The translations under genes and the position numbers were made by a program. From positions 1-22,800 of IMG/VR virus record IMGVR_UViG_3300025093_000135: a DNA stretch of 22,800 nt, one strand, 5' to 3'. A model generated the notes under the pieces. That model worked only from the letters and a program-made list of their open reading frames with translations. It was not told where the DNA came from and did not search any database. Source of the stretch: a virus. Below, piece after piece: positions 1 to 6,072 of the stretch (position 1 is its first letter; each line of letters opens with the position of its first letter).

Positions 1-75
1 GATCAATGCAACTATACTAAAGTAATTCAAGCTAGGATTAAACAGTTAAAAGATTCTAATAAAGAGAGTGCCTAG
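1..75 (+). CDS. 3' end of a truncated upstream gene
   Basis: Frame 1 is open from the window edge to a TAG at 73-75 and gives 24 residues with a lysine-rich helical end (VIQARIKQLKDSNKESA). The reading direction and composition match the neighbouring rightward genes, so this is probably the C-terminus of a gene starting to the left. The fragment is too short to identify. Its last codons overlap the left arm of a possible RNA structure at 63-125. A chance open frame of this length cannot be excluded. Confidence 0.4.
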   Translation, partial: DQCNYTKVIQARIKQLKDSNKESA

Positions 76-125
76 CCATCAGCACCACCTGATTATATTG
101 CAAAATTGCATGCAAGACACTCTCT
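63..125 (+). ncRNA. Possible three-way-junction RNA element
   Basis: An 8-bp perfect stem (AGAGAGTG at 63-70 with CACTCTCT at 118-125) encloses two smaller hairpins: ATCAG/CTGAT (78-82 with 89-93, loop CACCAC) and TTGCA/TGCAA (98-102 with 111-115). Together they can form a compact three-stem junction. There is no T-run after it, so it is a poor intrinsic terminator. It lacks the D-arm, T-loop sequence and 3' CCA of a tRNA. It overlaps the stop of the upstream frame and lies 45 nt before the next start codon, so it could be a 3' end structure or a 5' leader element. The fold is read from the sequence; the function is unknown. Confidence 0.35.
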
Positions 126-139
126 CATCATTATTAACT

Positions 140-165
140 AAATACAATACAAATCTAATAAATTA
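140..165 (+). repeat. 26-bp leader repeat, copy 1
   Basis: This A/T-rich segment begins AAATACAATACAAAT and ends TAATAAATTA. It matches 24 of 26 bases of the segment at 415-440, and both lie just before a start codon (171 and 440). It may be a promoter or a translation leader. No Bacteroides-type -7 box could be assigned with confidence. Confidence 0.5.
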
Positions 166-170
166 AGAAG

Positions 171-416
171 ATGCCAACAACTAAAACATTTAAAAGGAAA
201 AACATTCCTTGTCAAAAAATAGAAGAGGCAAAAGAATGGATAACAAGTAATCCTAATTTAGCAAGAAGAAAACCAGAAGAAAATGATTGGTATGAAATTG
301 AAGTTTTTAGTTTTTTAAACCATAAAGAAGTAGCAGATGACTTAAATAAAGCATTAAAGGAATCAGGCTTTCTTGAAAAGTATCCATTATTTGGAATTAA
401 AATAGAACCAATGTAA
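171..416 (+). CDS. Hypothetical protein, 81 aa
   Basis: A small, soluble, charged protein with no signal peptide, membrane segment or cysteine pair; it has a single Cys at residue 14. It carries a Lys/Arg-rich N-terminus, a central WYEIEVF motif near residues 40-46 that could be a beta strand, and an amphipathic helix with ADDLNKALKESG. I do not recognise a family. The start is the ATG at 171, preceded by AAGAAG and by the leader repeat at 140-165. It opens a run of small rightward accessory genes, so an early, host-directed role is possible but unsupported. Confidence 0.65.
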   Translation: MPTTKTFKRKNIPCQKIEEAKEWITSNPNLARRKPEENDWYEIEVFSFLNHKEVADDLNKALKESGFLEKYPLFGIKIEPM

Positions 417-440
417 ATACAATACAAATTTGATAAATTA
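415..440 (+). repeat. 26-bp leader repeat, copy 2
   Basis: This copy has two mismatches to 140-165, both transitions. It starts within the TAA of the preceding gene and ends on the A of the ATG at 440. The same position relative to a start codon in both copies suggests a cis-acting leader or promoter rather than a chance repeat. Confidence 0.5.
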
Positions 441-571
441 TGCAAGATATTGATGTGCTAGAGGTATATAGATTTTACCTCATAGTATTAGGTATAGCTG
501 TTTTTATAACAGCTGCAATACTATGGGCATTTGTAAAAATTTATGCAAATAAAGAGGACAAGGAGGAATAG
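440..571 (+). CDS. Membrane microprotein, 43 aa
   Basis: The ORF runs from the ATG at 440 to a TAG at 569-571 and begins MQDIDVLEVYRFYL. About residues 12-34 form one strongly hydrophobic stretch (LIVLGIAVFITAAILWAFV), followed by a short charged tail ending EDKEE. This is a single-pass inner-membrane topology. It sits directly behind leader repeat copy 2, and its last codons contain the AAGGAGG that serves as ribosome binding site for the next microprotein, so the two are probably co-expressed. The family is unknown. Small phage membrane proteins of this kind can be holin-like, antiholin-like or host-envelope modulators; nothing here decides between these. Confidence 0.55.
   Translation: MQDIDVLEVYRFYLIVLGIAVFITAAILWAFVKIYANKEDKEE
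560..566 (+). promoter_or_regulatory. Strong Shine-Dalgarno site for the 36-aa gene
   Basis: AAGGAGG lies 8 nt before the ATG at 575. This is unusual here, because most genes in the window have only A/T-rich leaders. It supports the reality of the very small downstream ORF. Confidence 0.6.
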
Positions 572-574
572 AAC

Positions 575-685
575 ATGTTTGGAGGATTTATGATATTCTT
601 TATGCTAGTTATACTCTTTGCTGCATTATCTATGCTAGATGATTTAAACAAAAAAGATAAGAAGAATAATAATGACACTAAATAA
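575..685 (+). CDS. Membrane microprotein, 36 aa
   Basis: The ORF reads MFGGFMIFFMLVILFAALSM followed by a polar, Lys/Asn-rich tail. The first 20 residues are one hydrophobic helix and the tail is cationic, giving a single-pass membrane protein with a charged cytoplasmic end. The start is supported by AAGGAGG at 560-566. The stop (683-685) overlaps the start of the next gene at 672 in another frame, a 14-nt overlap typical of a coupled phage operon. Function unknown. Confidence 0.55.
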   Translation: MFGGFMIFFMLVILFAALSMLDDLNKKDKKNNNDTK

Positions 686-1061
686 AAACGTAGCAAAAGG
701 AATCAAGACAAGACAGGAAAATGAATTGCTTGAGAACAATAAACTAATAGCAGAATTTATGGGACTAATTATCAGAGATGACGAAGGAAATCTACCTGTA
801 AGCAGTCAACAACATGAGCTATTCATAAAAGAAGAATGGGATAAACTAGATGTATGTAGCCCTTATAGTCCTAATGGAGTAGATTACCACACCTCATGGG
901 ATTGGCTGATGCCAGTATCTCAAAAGATAGATAAATATTTAGAGGACAATATAGGTAAGATAGGATACTTTGATGATTGTTTACTATCTAATGATATAGA
1001 CGTAAGATACCAAGCAGTAGTAGAATTTATTAAAGAATATAACAAAAAGAAGGAGGACTAA
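672..1061 (+). CDS. Hypothetical protein, 129 aa; paralogue of the next gene
   Basis: A soluble acidic protein. It contains NKLIAEFMG (about residues 23-31), an aromatic HTSWDWLMPV segment (about 75-84) and a C-terminal helix with AVVEFIKEYN. The neighbouring gene at 1064-1480 has the same landmarks in the same order (LIAEFKG, KSWDML, IVAEYIEKFN), so the two look like a tandem duplication that has diverged. Similar short proteins with the IAEFMG and SWDWLMPV elements are common as unnamed proteins in Bacteroidota phages (from memory, unverified). Function unknown. Confidence 0.7.
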   Translation: MTLNKNVAKGIKTRQENELLENNKLIAEFMGLIIRDDEGNLPVSSQQHELFIKEEWDKLDVCSPYSPNGVDYHTSWDWLMPVSQKIDKYLEDNIGKIGYFDDCLLSNDIDVRYQAVVEFIKEYNKKKED

Positions 1062-1063
1062 TT

Positions 1064-1480
1064 ATGACAACAGATGAAAGAAACATATTAATAGCTGAGT
1101 TTAAAGGCTGGAAATACAATGAAGAAACTGAGAGACTTACAAAAGGATCATTAGCTTTCCGTTTAGGGTCATTTGAATATGACAAAAGTTGGGATATGTT
1201 AATAGGAATCATAAAACTTATAACTACAAGGTTTGATGATATGATGAAAGATCCAAACAAAGGTATATATGAATACTTTGATGATAATCAAATTGATTTG
1301 TTAGAAGAAGAGTATTATTGTATATCTGATGATATAGGCACTGCAGTTATGACAAATGATATTGAATTTGCTCATAAGATTGTAGCTGAATATATTGAGA
1401 AGTTTAACAATGCGTATGAGGATGCTAAACAGCAACATGCTGCTGAAAAGTATGAAGGGAGTGATTATGACCAGGGGTAG
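1064..1480 (+). CDS. Hypothetical protein, 138 aa; paralogue of the previous gene
   Basis: An acidic soluble protein sharing LIAEF-G, SWD-L and a terminal AEYIEKFN helix with the 129-aa protein just upstream. It has an extra acidic middle part (YEYFDDNQIDLLEEEYY). The start at 1064 is preceded by AAGGAGG (1051-1057), a good Shine-Dalgarno site located in the last codons of the upstream gene. The TAG stop at 1478-1480 lies inside the start of the next ORF (ATG at 1467), giving a 14-nt overlap. Function unknown. Confidence 0.7.
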   Translation: MTTDERNILIAEFKGWKYNEETERLTKGSLAFRLGSFEYDKSWDMLIGIIKLITTRFDDMMKDPNKGIYEYFDDNQIDLLEEEYYCISDDIGTAVMTNDIEFAHKIVAEYIEKFNNAYEDAKQQHAAEKYEGSDYDQG

Positions 1481-1952
1481 TGCATATTGTTTTCATGTTA
1501 TAGATAATATTATGCAGATAGCTTTCACAGATGAGTGGAATGGAGGAATGGCTCCAGATGATTTAGGTGAAGAACTAGTTAATAAAATGAAAAGGTCAAG
1601 GGATGTGACAGAGTTTATGTTTGCTTGTTATGAGTTTAATAAAGAAAACCATAACTATACAGACTTTAAATGTCACACTCTACCTCTTCATAGATATCTA
1701 GAAAATAATGATGAGATACTATGTGACCCTCTAGGTGGTAATATACCCTATGAGATAAATATGGCTGATGATTATTATAGATATTGGTTTAGTGATTACA
1801 CCTACTTTGTAAACCTTTCAGATAAGCCAATAAGATTCTCAAGAGATACAACAGAACAAACACTCTTACTAATGGATAATCAAACAACAGTATTAACCTT
1901 TGGTAAACCTATGCAAGTAGCACCTAGAAATTTTGTAATAGAAAACTTTTAA
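1467..1952 (+). CDS. Hypothetical protein, 161 aa
   Basis: I place the start at the ATG at 1467 (MTRGSAYCFHV), preceded by AAGGGAG; a longer frame reaches back to 1395 but only through the preceding gene. The protein is acidic and aromatic-rich with several Cys. Its C-terminal half (residues about 110-161) alternates hydrophobic strands, such as YTYFVNL and TTVLTFGKPMQV, suggesting a small beta-rich domain. No family recognised. It is the last rightward gene before the convergent lysis-like cassette, with only 39 nt between the stops. Confidence 0.65.
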   Translation: MTRGSAYCFHVIDNIMQIAFTDEWNGGMAPDDLGEELVNKMKRSRDVTEFMFACYEFNKENHNYTDFKCHTLPLHRYLENNDEILCDPLGGNIPYEINMADDYYRYWFSDYTYFVNLSDKPIRFSRDTTEQTLLLMDNQTTVLTFGKPMQVAPRNFVIENF

Positions 1953-1968
1953 TTTCTGTTACTATGTG

Positions 1969-1990
1969 GCTTTGTTACTATCATCAAAGC
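1969..1990. terminator. Weak hairpin at a convergent junction
   Basis: GCTTTG (1969-1974) can pair with CAAAGC (1985-1990) around a 10-nt loop, in the short gap between a rightward gene ending at 1952 and a leftward gene ending at 1992. There is no clear T-run on either strand. Its position favours a termination role, but the stem is weak. Confidence 0.25.
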
Positions 1991-1991
1991 A

Positions 1992-2399
1992 TCACCTACT
2001 CAACAACATTACAACTATAGCAACTCCAGCTCCAATCAAACCAGCTCTCGTTAACCACTCTCTCCTCTTAATCTTCTTTTCATTCTTTCTTAGAGAATCA
2101 ATTTCAATATTCAATCCAATTATTATTTGCTCTTTGGTAGTTATAACATTTTTAGACAGATCAATAATGGAATCCTTGGCAGATAACATTTCATCCATAG
2201 CTTCTATTTGATGTCTATTAGCATCAAGCCTTCTTTTAACTAAGTTTAAAAGAGTATCACACTCCTTAGCTCTAACAACCCTGGTAGCAATCTTTTGCAT
2301 CTCCTCGTTGTTATAGCAGGTTACTGTATCACCAGTTTGAGCGTATGATGCTGTCAAGTTTTGCATTAGTAGAATTATTAATATCCCTATATATTTCAT
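1992..2399 (-). CDS. Outer spanin-like protein with signal peptide and C-terminal membrane anchor
   Basis: I choose the Met at 2399 (MKYIGILIILL) rather than 2426: it gives a clean signal peptide with a possible SPase I site after SYA, and a smaller overlap with the upstream gene. The mature part is a long charged coiled coil (about residues 25-110, with DSIIDLS and NIEIDSLRKN) ending in a hydrophobic helix, AGLIGAGVAIVVMLL. The two Cys are not in a lipobox. It overlaps the preceding leftward gene by 71 nt in another frame, as in Rz/Rz1-type spanin pairs. Spanins join inner and outer membranes for the last step of lysis. The assignment rests on topology and context; an unrelated envelope protein is possible. 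Confidence 0.5.
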   Translation of the reverse strand: MKYIGILIILLMQNLTASYAQTGDTVTCYNNEEMQKIATRVVRAKECDTLLNLVKRRLDANRHQIEAMDEMLSAKDSIIDLSKNVITTKEQIIIGLNIEIDSLRKNEKKIKRREWLTRAGLIGAGVAIVVMLLSR

Positions 2400-2652
2400 G
2401 ATAATGATGTATAATTTCAGGTTCAAGTGATTCTAAGCTGTCATTTAAGCGTCCAAGAGAGTCTATAGATTTTGATAGTCTTATTGTTTCACGTTGCCAA
2501 AAGTCAATCTGTTGATTTTTGTCTTCTATATCTTTCCTTAATTGTGAATCATCAAAGCTATCAACAATAGAAACGGGTTTCCATAAAAGGATTCCCGTTT
2601 CTATAATTATAACTAAACAAAGTAAGGCTATTATTAAATATGCCTTGCTCAT
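2329..2652 (-). CDS. Inner spanin-like protein (Rz-like), 107 aa
   Basis: An N-terminal membrane helix (about residues 4-24, YLIIALLCLVIIIETGILLW) is followed by a polar coiled coil rich in Asp, Ser and Leu heptads, then a conserved-looking tail (HHYHEIYRDINNSTNAKLD). Its length and topology fit an inner-membrane Rz-type spanin subunit. Its start ATG directly follows the TAG stop of the upstream holin-like gene, and its 3' end overlaps the next gene by 71 nt out of frame. The coding sequence contains a striking 11-bp inverted repeat at 2567-2604, just after the membrane segment codons. The role is inferred from topology and gene order. Confidence 0.55.
   Translation of the reverse strand: MSKAYLIIALLCLVIIIETGILLWKPVSIVDSFDDSQLRKDIEDKNQQIDFWQRETIRLSKSIDSLGRLNDSLESLEPEIIHHYHEIYRDINNSTNAKLDSIIRSNW
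2567..2604. repeat. 11-bp perfect inverted repeat inside the spanin-like gene
   Basis: ATAGAAACGGG (2567-2577) is the exact reverse complement of CCCGTTTCTAT (2594-2604). After a 2x2 mismatch, a further 3 bp (TCC/GGA) closes a 6-nt loop. This is the longest perfect stem I found in the window. It lies within codons of the inner spanin-like protein, 48 nt after its start, and would form a stable hairpin in the mRNA or a two-fold protein-binding site in DNA. Confidence 0.6.
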
Positions 2653-2844
2653 CTAAGATGCTTCTTTCTTGGGCGTTAATCCAATCAAGGAGTCTTTAGA
2701 TCTTAAAAATATTAGTGCTAATGCTCCAAGCTCAGCAGCTTCCATTGAAGTGTGATCTTTTGACATGTACAAATAAACTGCACCAGCCATTAGCAATACA
2801 CCAATAATTGTGGTTATTAAACCATCTGTAAATAATCGTTTCAT
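2653..2844 (-). CDS. Small holin-like membrane protein, 63 aa
   Basis: A hydrophobic N-terminal helix (about residues 9-27, LITTIIGVLLMAGAVYLYM) is followed by a polar turn and a second moderately hydrophobic helix (AAELGALALIFLRS), ending in a Lys-rich tail with RSKDSLIGL. Small two-helix proteins with this C-terminal signature are frequent beside spanin-like genes in Bacteroidota phages (recalled, not checked). As the first gene of the leftward cassette it is the best holin candidate. Holins form inner-membrane lesions that time lysis. No endolysin gene is adjacent, so the enzyme must be elsewhere. A non-holin small membrane protein is the alternative. Confidence 0.5.
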   Translation of the reverse strand: MKRLFTDGLITTIIGVLLMAGAVYLYMSKDHTSMEAAELGALALIFLRSKDSLIGLTPKKEAS

Positions 2845-2902
2845 AGTGATTTATTTCTTATAATATACATAAATTAAAGCTATTACCAAAATCAACAAGC
2901 CT
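2845..2902. promoter_or_regulatory. Divergent intergenic region, likely promoters
   Basis: This is the only divergent junction in the window: the lysis-like cassette leaves leftward and the replication block leaves rightward. The 58 nt are A/T-rich and contain TATAAT at 2859-2864 on the plus strand, but no convincing -35 box at the right spacing and no clear Bacteroides TAnnTTTG box. Promoters in both directions are expected here from gene arrangement; the exact sites are not resolved. Confidence 0.35.
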
Positions 2903-3514
2903 ATGCCAAACAAGAAATTATTAAAGCAAATGGAGATTTTCAATAAGATATCTTCACATGAATTAAGTCCTGATGAGTATTATTTACTCTGTTGTATTAA
3001 AGAGTCTACAACACCATTGTATATCAATCTCAACCTAAATATGAGGACGTTAAAGATAAAAGGTTTTCTAAATGAAGACAATGAAATATCATCAGATGGA
3101 GCGTTGCTTATCCAATCTGTTGAAAGGCTCTTTACAGTACAGAAAAAGAAAACATCCCTGCAGATACTAGGAGATGATTACAAAGAAAAAATTAAAGCAT
3201 ACAGGGAGTTATTCCCTAATAAAAAGTTACCCAGTGGTAAAGCAGCTAGATCTAACCCATCCAATTGTGAAAATGCATTTAGATGGTTCTTTCTAAATAA
3301 TGACTATAACTGGGAAACTATTCTTCAAGCCACAGCTAATTATGTCTGGGAGTTTGAACAGAATAATTATAAGTACATGAGAACAGCTCAGTATTTCATA
3401 AGAAAACAAGAAGCAGATAGAACTTTTAGCTCAGACCTAGCTGATTATTGTGATGCGTTAATCACAGGGACTGATCTTCAAGATGATGCTAAATTTAAAA
3501 GCAAAGTAGTATGA
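2903..3514 (+). CDS. Replication-associated protein with winged-helix-like N-terminus, 203 aa
   Basis: The N-terminal 80 residues (SPDEYYLLCCI, then LNMRTLKIKGFL and ISSDGALLI) look like a small winged-helix domain. The middle is basic (NKKLPSGKAARSNP). The C-terminal part is helical and aromatic (FRWFFLN, TANYVWEF, MRTAQYFIRK). This layout resembles phage replication-initiation or helicase-loader proteins, and the gene heads the operon that leads into the SF4 helicase, which fits that role. It ends in a 4-nt ATGA overlap with the next gene. The assignment is by architecture and position only; it could be a regulator instead. Confidence 0.5.
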   Translation: MPNKKLLKQMEIFNKISSHELSPDEYYLLCCIKESTTPLYINLNLNMRTLKIKGFLNEDNEISSDGALLIQSVERLFTVQKKKTSLQILGDDYKEKIKAYRELFPNKKLPSGKAARSNPSNCENAFRWFFLNNDYNWETILQATANYVWEFEQNNYKYMRTAQYFIRKQEADRTFSSDLADYCDALITGTDLQDDAKFKSKVV

Positions 3515-3774
3515 CAAAAGCTCAAAAAATAGCAGACCTATCTATAAGACTTATATCACATGCAGCCATAATATTTTTGACTTACTTGACAATAGACATT
3601 TTTATCCTAGAAATGAGCTTTGGGAGGTTCATTTTAATGATAATTATTTATCATTTGTTCAGTAAATTTCATATATTTATACTAGATAAAGCAGAGATAG
3701 AAAGAGAGAGTTCAAACCTTAATAATAATTCACATGTGGAAGAGTCAGAAAGAGAGCTACCAAGAAGCTCTTAA
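3511..3774 (+). CDS. Small integral membrane protein, 87 aa
   Basis: There are two hydrophobic helices (about residues 14-32, ISHAAIIFLTYLTIDIFI, and 37-55, GRFILMIIIYHLFSKFHIFI) followed by a polar, Asn/Glu/Ser-rich C-terminal tail. It is coupled upstream by an ATGA overlap and overlaps the helicase start by 41 nt in another frame. A membrane protein embedded in a replication operon may anchor the replisome or act on the host envelope; neither is shown. No family recognised. Confidence 0.6.
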   Translation: MTKAQKIADLSIRLISHAAIIFLTYLTIDIFILEMSFGRFILMIIIYHLFSKFHIFILDKAEIERESSNLNNNSHVEESERELPRSS

Positions 3775-4717
3775 GTATCTTGCTGACCGCAAGAATGGCA
3801 ACATTACTAGCTTTAAAACACCATGGCCAAAGGTAAATGATGCAGGTGTTGGTGGTTGGGAATGGCACAATATGATTGTTATAGGAGGTAGACCAGGCAC
3901 AGGTAAAACTCTAGTAAAAGACCAGATTGTAAGAGAAGCTTTCAAACTAAATCCTAATACTGATATGAGGATATTAGAGTTTCAGTTTGAGATGCTTTCT
4001 CGTGCATCTGCAGTTAGAGAGTTTTCAAGTGTAATTAATCAATCATATAAGCATATATGTAGTGCAGATAAAGACCATAAATTAACAGATGCAGAGCTTA
4101 AAAAGTGTTTTGAATACGCAAAAAAACAAGTAAAGAACCCTGTTGATATAGTAGAAAAGCCTACAAGTGTAAACGAGTTCTATAATTGTGTAAGTGATTA
4201 TATGAAAGAGCACTCAGAGATGAGAGATGGAGATAGAGTAGAGTATAAAAAGACTTTAATCACATTAGATCATAGTTATTTGTTAAAGAAAGCAAAGAAT
4301 GAGTCCACTAAAACAGACATGTTATATAATCTAGGGGAGGCAGCTACAGAACTGAAGAGGAAATTTCCTTGTCTTTTTCTTTTTTTATCGCAACTCAAGA
4401 GAGACACAGATAGACCTGAGAGAAATGAAGATGGTAAGTATGGGAATTACATATTAGAATCAGATATTCTAGGTGGAGATGCTTTAGTTCAGCATGCAGA
4501 TATGGTTATTGGTATGAATAGACCTGCCCAAAGGTATATAAAATACTATGGTCCAGATAGATATATAATTGCAGATGATTCAGTTTTAGCGTGGCACTTT
4601 CTTAAAGTTAGAAATGGAGATCCTAGAATGAGTTTTTTCAAAGCAGTATATGATCAAATGAAAGTTGTTGACATGGCTACACCAGGATGTCAACAGAAAA
4701 AAGTACAAACATTTTAA
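3734..4717 (+). CDS. Replicative DNA helicase, SF4 (DnaB-like ATPase domain)
   Basis: This is a RecA-fold hexameric helicase expected to unwind DNA ahead of the phage polymerase. Walker A is GRPGTGKT at residues 52-59. A FQFEM element follows (about residue 78), then a Walker B-like LITLDHSYLL, the SF4 motif LSQLKRDTDRPERN, and GGDALVQHADMVIGMNRP, which matches the DnaB segment that positions the arginine finger. At 327 aa it covers essentially only the C-terminal ATPase half; the DnaB N-terminal primase-binding domain is missing or much reduced. The start is the ATG at 3734, inside the preceding gene. The next gene follows after 10 nt. Confidence 0.85.
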   Translation: MWKSQKESYQEALKYLADRKNGNITSFKTPWPKVNDAGVGGWEWHNMIVIGGRPGTGKTLVKDQIVREAFKLNPNTDMRILEFQFEMLSRASAVREFSSVINQSYKHICSADKDHKLTDAELKKCFEYAKKQVKNPVDIVEKPTSVNEFYNCVSDYMKEHSEMRDGDRVEYKKTLITLDHSYLLKKAKNESTKTDMLYNLGEAATELKRKFPCLFLFLSQLKRDTDRPERNEDGKYGNYILESDILGGDALVQHADMVIGMNRPAQRYIKYYGPDRYIIADDSVLAWHFLKVRNGDPRMSFFKAVYDQMKVVDMATPGCQQKKVQTF

Positions 4718-4727
4718 ATGAATAAAT

Positions 4728-5273
4728 ATGTCAGAAGTAAAACTTAGCAGAAAAGAAAAAGTAGCAGAGCTAAAGAAGCATCATATGAAAACGTTTGATG
4801 CTAACAACCTTGACTATGATTCAGTTAAATACATACCTAAGATGGCTTATGTTCCAAGAGGAGGAGATGAAAGAGTTCTTGCCTTCTTTAAGAATGAGCT
4901 TGCAGGTGGCAAGGACATCTATACAGAATTTGTAAGTAGAGATGTTGAGTCTGAAGATCCAGACAGAGTATTGTATTTATGGAAATGGAACCCACACTTT
5001 GAAGATGAATATCATATTCAAGAGTCAGAGGGTATGATATCAGAAAGATATTGGATTCCAGTTGCTGAACTGATTCCTATAGAAAAGGTTGATGTAATTC
5101 AAAAGAAAAGTAAAATAAGAACAAGTAGTCAAACAGCACTCTTTGAAGAAATTAAAGATGATGAACCAATCAGTGAGTTAACTATACGTGACAAAGCTGC
5201 TATTGAATGGAGGCTACCTGTAAGTAATAAAGAATGGTTAAACAACTTAATAAAAGAAAAATTCAATGAGTGA
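4728..5273 (+). CDS. Hypothetical protein between helicase and Sak4-like ATPase, 181 aa
   Basis: A charged soluble protein: a basic N-terminal helix (SRKEKVAELKKHHMKTF), a central aromatic, probably beta-rich region (VLYLWKWNPHFEDEYHI), and an acidic C-terminus. It overlaps the Sak4-like gene by 8 nt, so it is translated with the recombination and replication proteins. I recognise no catalytic motif. An accessory replication factor such as a helicase or recombinase partner is the reasonable guess from position. Confidence 0.6.
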   Translation: MSEVKLSRKEKVAELKKHHMKTFDANNLDYDSVKYIPKMAYVPRGGDERVLAFFKNELAGGKDIYTEFVSRDVESEDPDRVLYLWKWNPHFEDEYHIQESEGMISERYWIPVAELIPIEKVDVIQKKSKIRTSSQTALFEEIKDDEPISELTIRDKAAIEWRLPVSNKEWLNNLIKEKFNE

Positions 5274-6048
5274 TACAGAAATTAAATTACCTACAAAGAA
5301 AGTAAAAGCTAAGACTCTAAGTCCCAAGAATCTTATTATTTTTTCAAAGCCAAAAGTTGGTAAGTCAGCTTTGCTTGCAGGCTTAGATAACTGTTTACTT
5401 ATAGATACTGAAGATGGATCTGATTACTTAGATGCATTAAAGATAAAAGCAAACAGCTGGGAAGACATACAAAAAATTGGAAAAGCTATAAGAGAATCTG
5501 ATCATAAATATGATTATATTGCTCTTGATACAATAACAGCACTAGAATCTATGTGTATGCCATATGCTGAGGTTCTATATGCAAGACAACCAATTGGAAA
5601 GAATTGGTTCAAGAAAGACAAGGATGGGAATCTAGATGTAATGAGTGGTAAGAACATGTACGGGAGTATAATCAATCTACCAAATGGCCAGGGTTATGGT
5701 TACTTAAGACAGGCTTTCTTTAAAATCATTGACTACGTTAAAACATTAAGTCCAAGAATAATACTTGTTGGACACGTTAAAGACATTGTCTTAGACAAGA
5801 ATGGAAATGATGTAAATTCAATGGAATTAGATTTGACTGGTAAAATAAAAAGAATTATTTCTTCACAATCAGATGCAATTGGTTATCTTTATAGAAAAGG
5901 CAATCAAAATATTCTTAGTTTCAAAACAGATGATACAGTCACCTGTGGTGCTAGATCTCAACACCTAAGAAATAAGGAAATAGTTATCTCTGAAATGGAT
6001 GAGAAGGGTAATTTGTCAACTTACTGGGACAAAGTTTATATTGATTAA
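5266..6048 (+). CDS. Sak4-like RecA-family ATPase (recombination/annealing)
   Basis: The N-terminus carries a P-loop, SKPKVGKS (residues 27-34), followed by LLIDTEDGSDYL, and a Walker B strand in YIALDTITALE, then ILVGHVKD. This is the compact RecA-core arrangement of phage Sak4/AAA_24 proteins (about 230-270 aa), which bind single-stranded DNA and promote annealing with an SSB. The first position of the P-loop is Ser instead of Gly, a mild departure. It sits between a hypothetical partner and an SSB-like gene, the usual pairing for Sak4. Family assignment is from motifs; a replication-coupled ATPase of another RecA subgroup is possible. Confidence 0.78.
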   Translation: MSDTEIKLPTKKVKAKTLSPKNLIIFSKPKVGKSALLAGLDNCLLIDTEDGSDYLDALKIKANSWEDIQKIGKAIRESDHKYDYIALDTITALESMCMPYAEVLYARQPIGKNWFKKDKDGNLDVMSGKNMYGSIINLPNGQGYGYLRQAFFKIIDYVKTLSPRIILVGHVKDIVLDKNGNDVNSMELDLTGKIKRIISSQSDAIGYLYRKGNQNILSFKTDDTVTCGARSQHLRNKEIVISEMDEKGNLSTYWDKVYID

Positions 6049-6072
6049 TACTAATATTTAATTAACAAAATC

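Noticed and set aside
64-125. tRNA-like reading of the three-stem element
   Set aside because: No D-arm, no GTTCRA T-loop, wrong anticodon-loop size and no CCA; total length is too short.
1395-1466. Longer start of the 161-aa protein at 1395
   Set aside because: The extra 24 residues are Met/Arg-rich out-of-frame translation of the preceding gene; ATG 1467 has a purine-rich site upstream.
2859-2864. TATAAT as a sigma-70 promoter -10 box
   Set aside because: No matching -35 box, and the host type suggested by the window uses a different promoter consensus; A/T-rich DNA gives this hexamer often.
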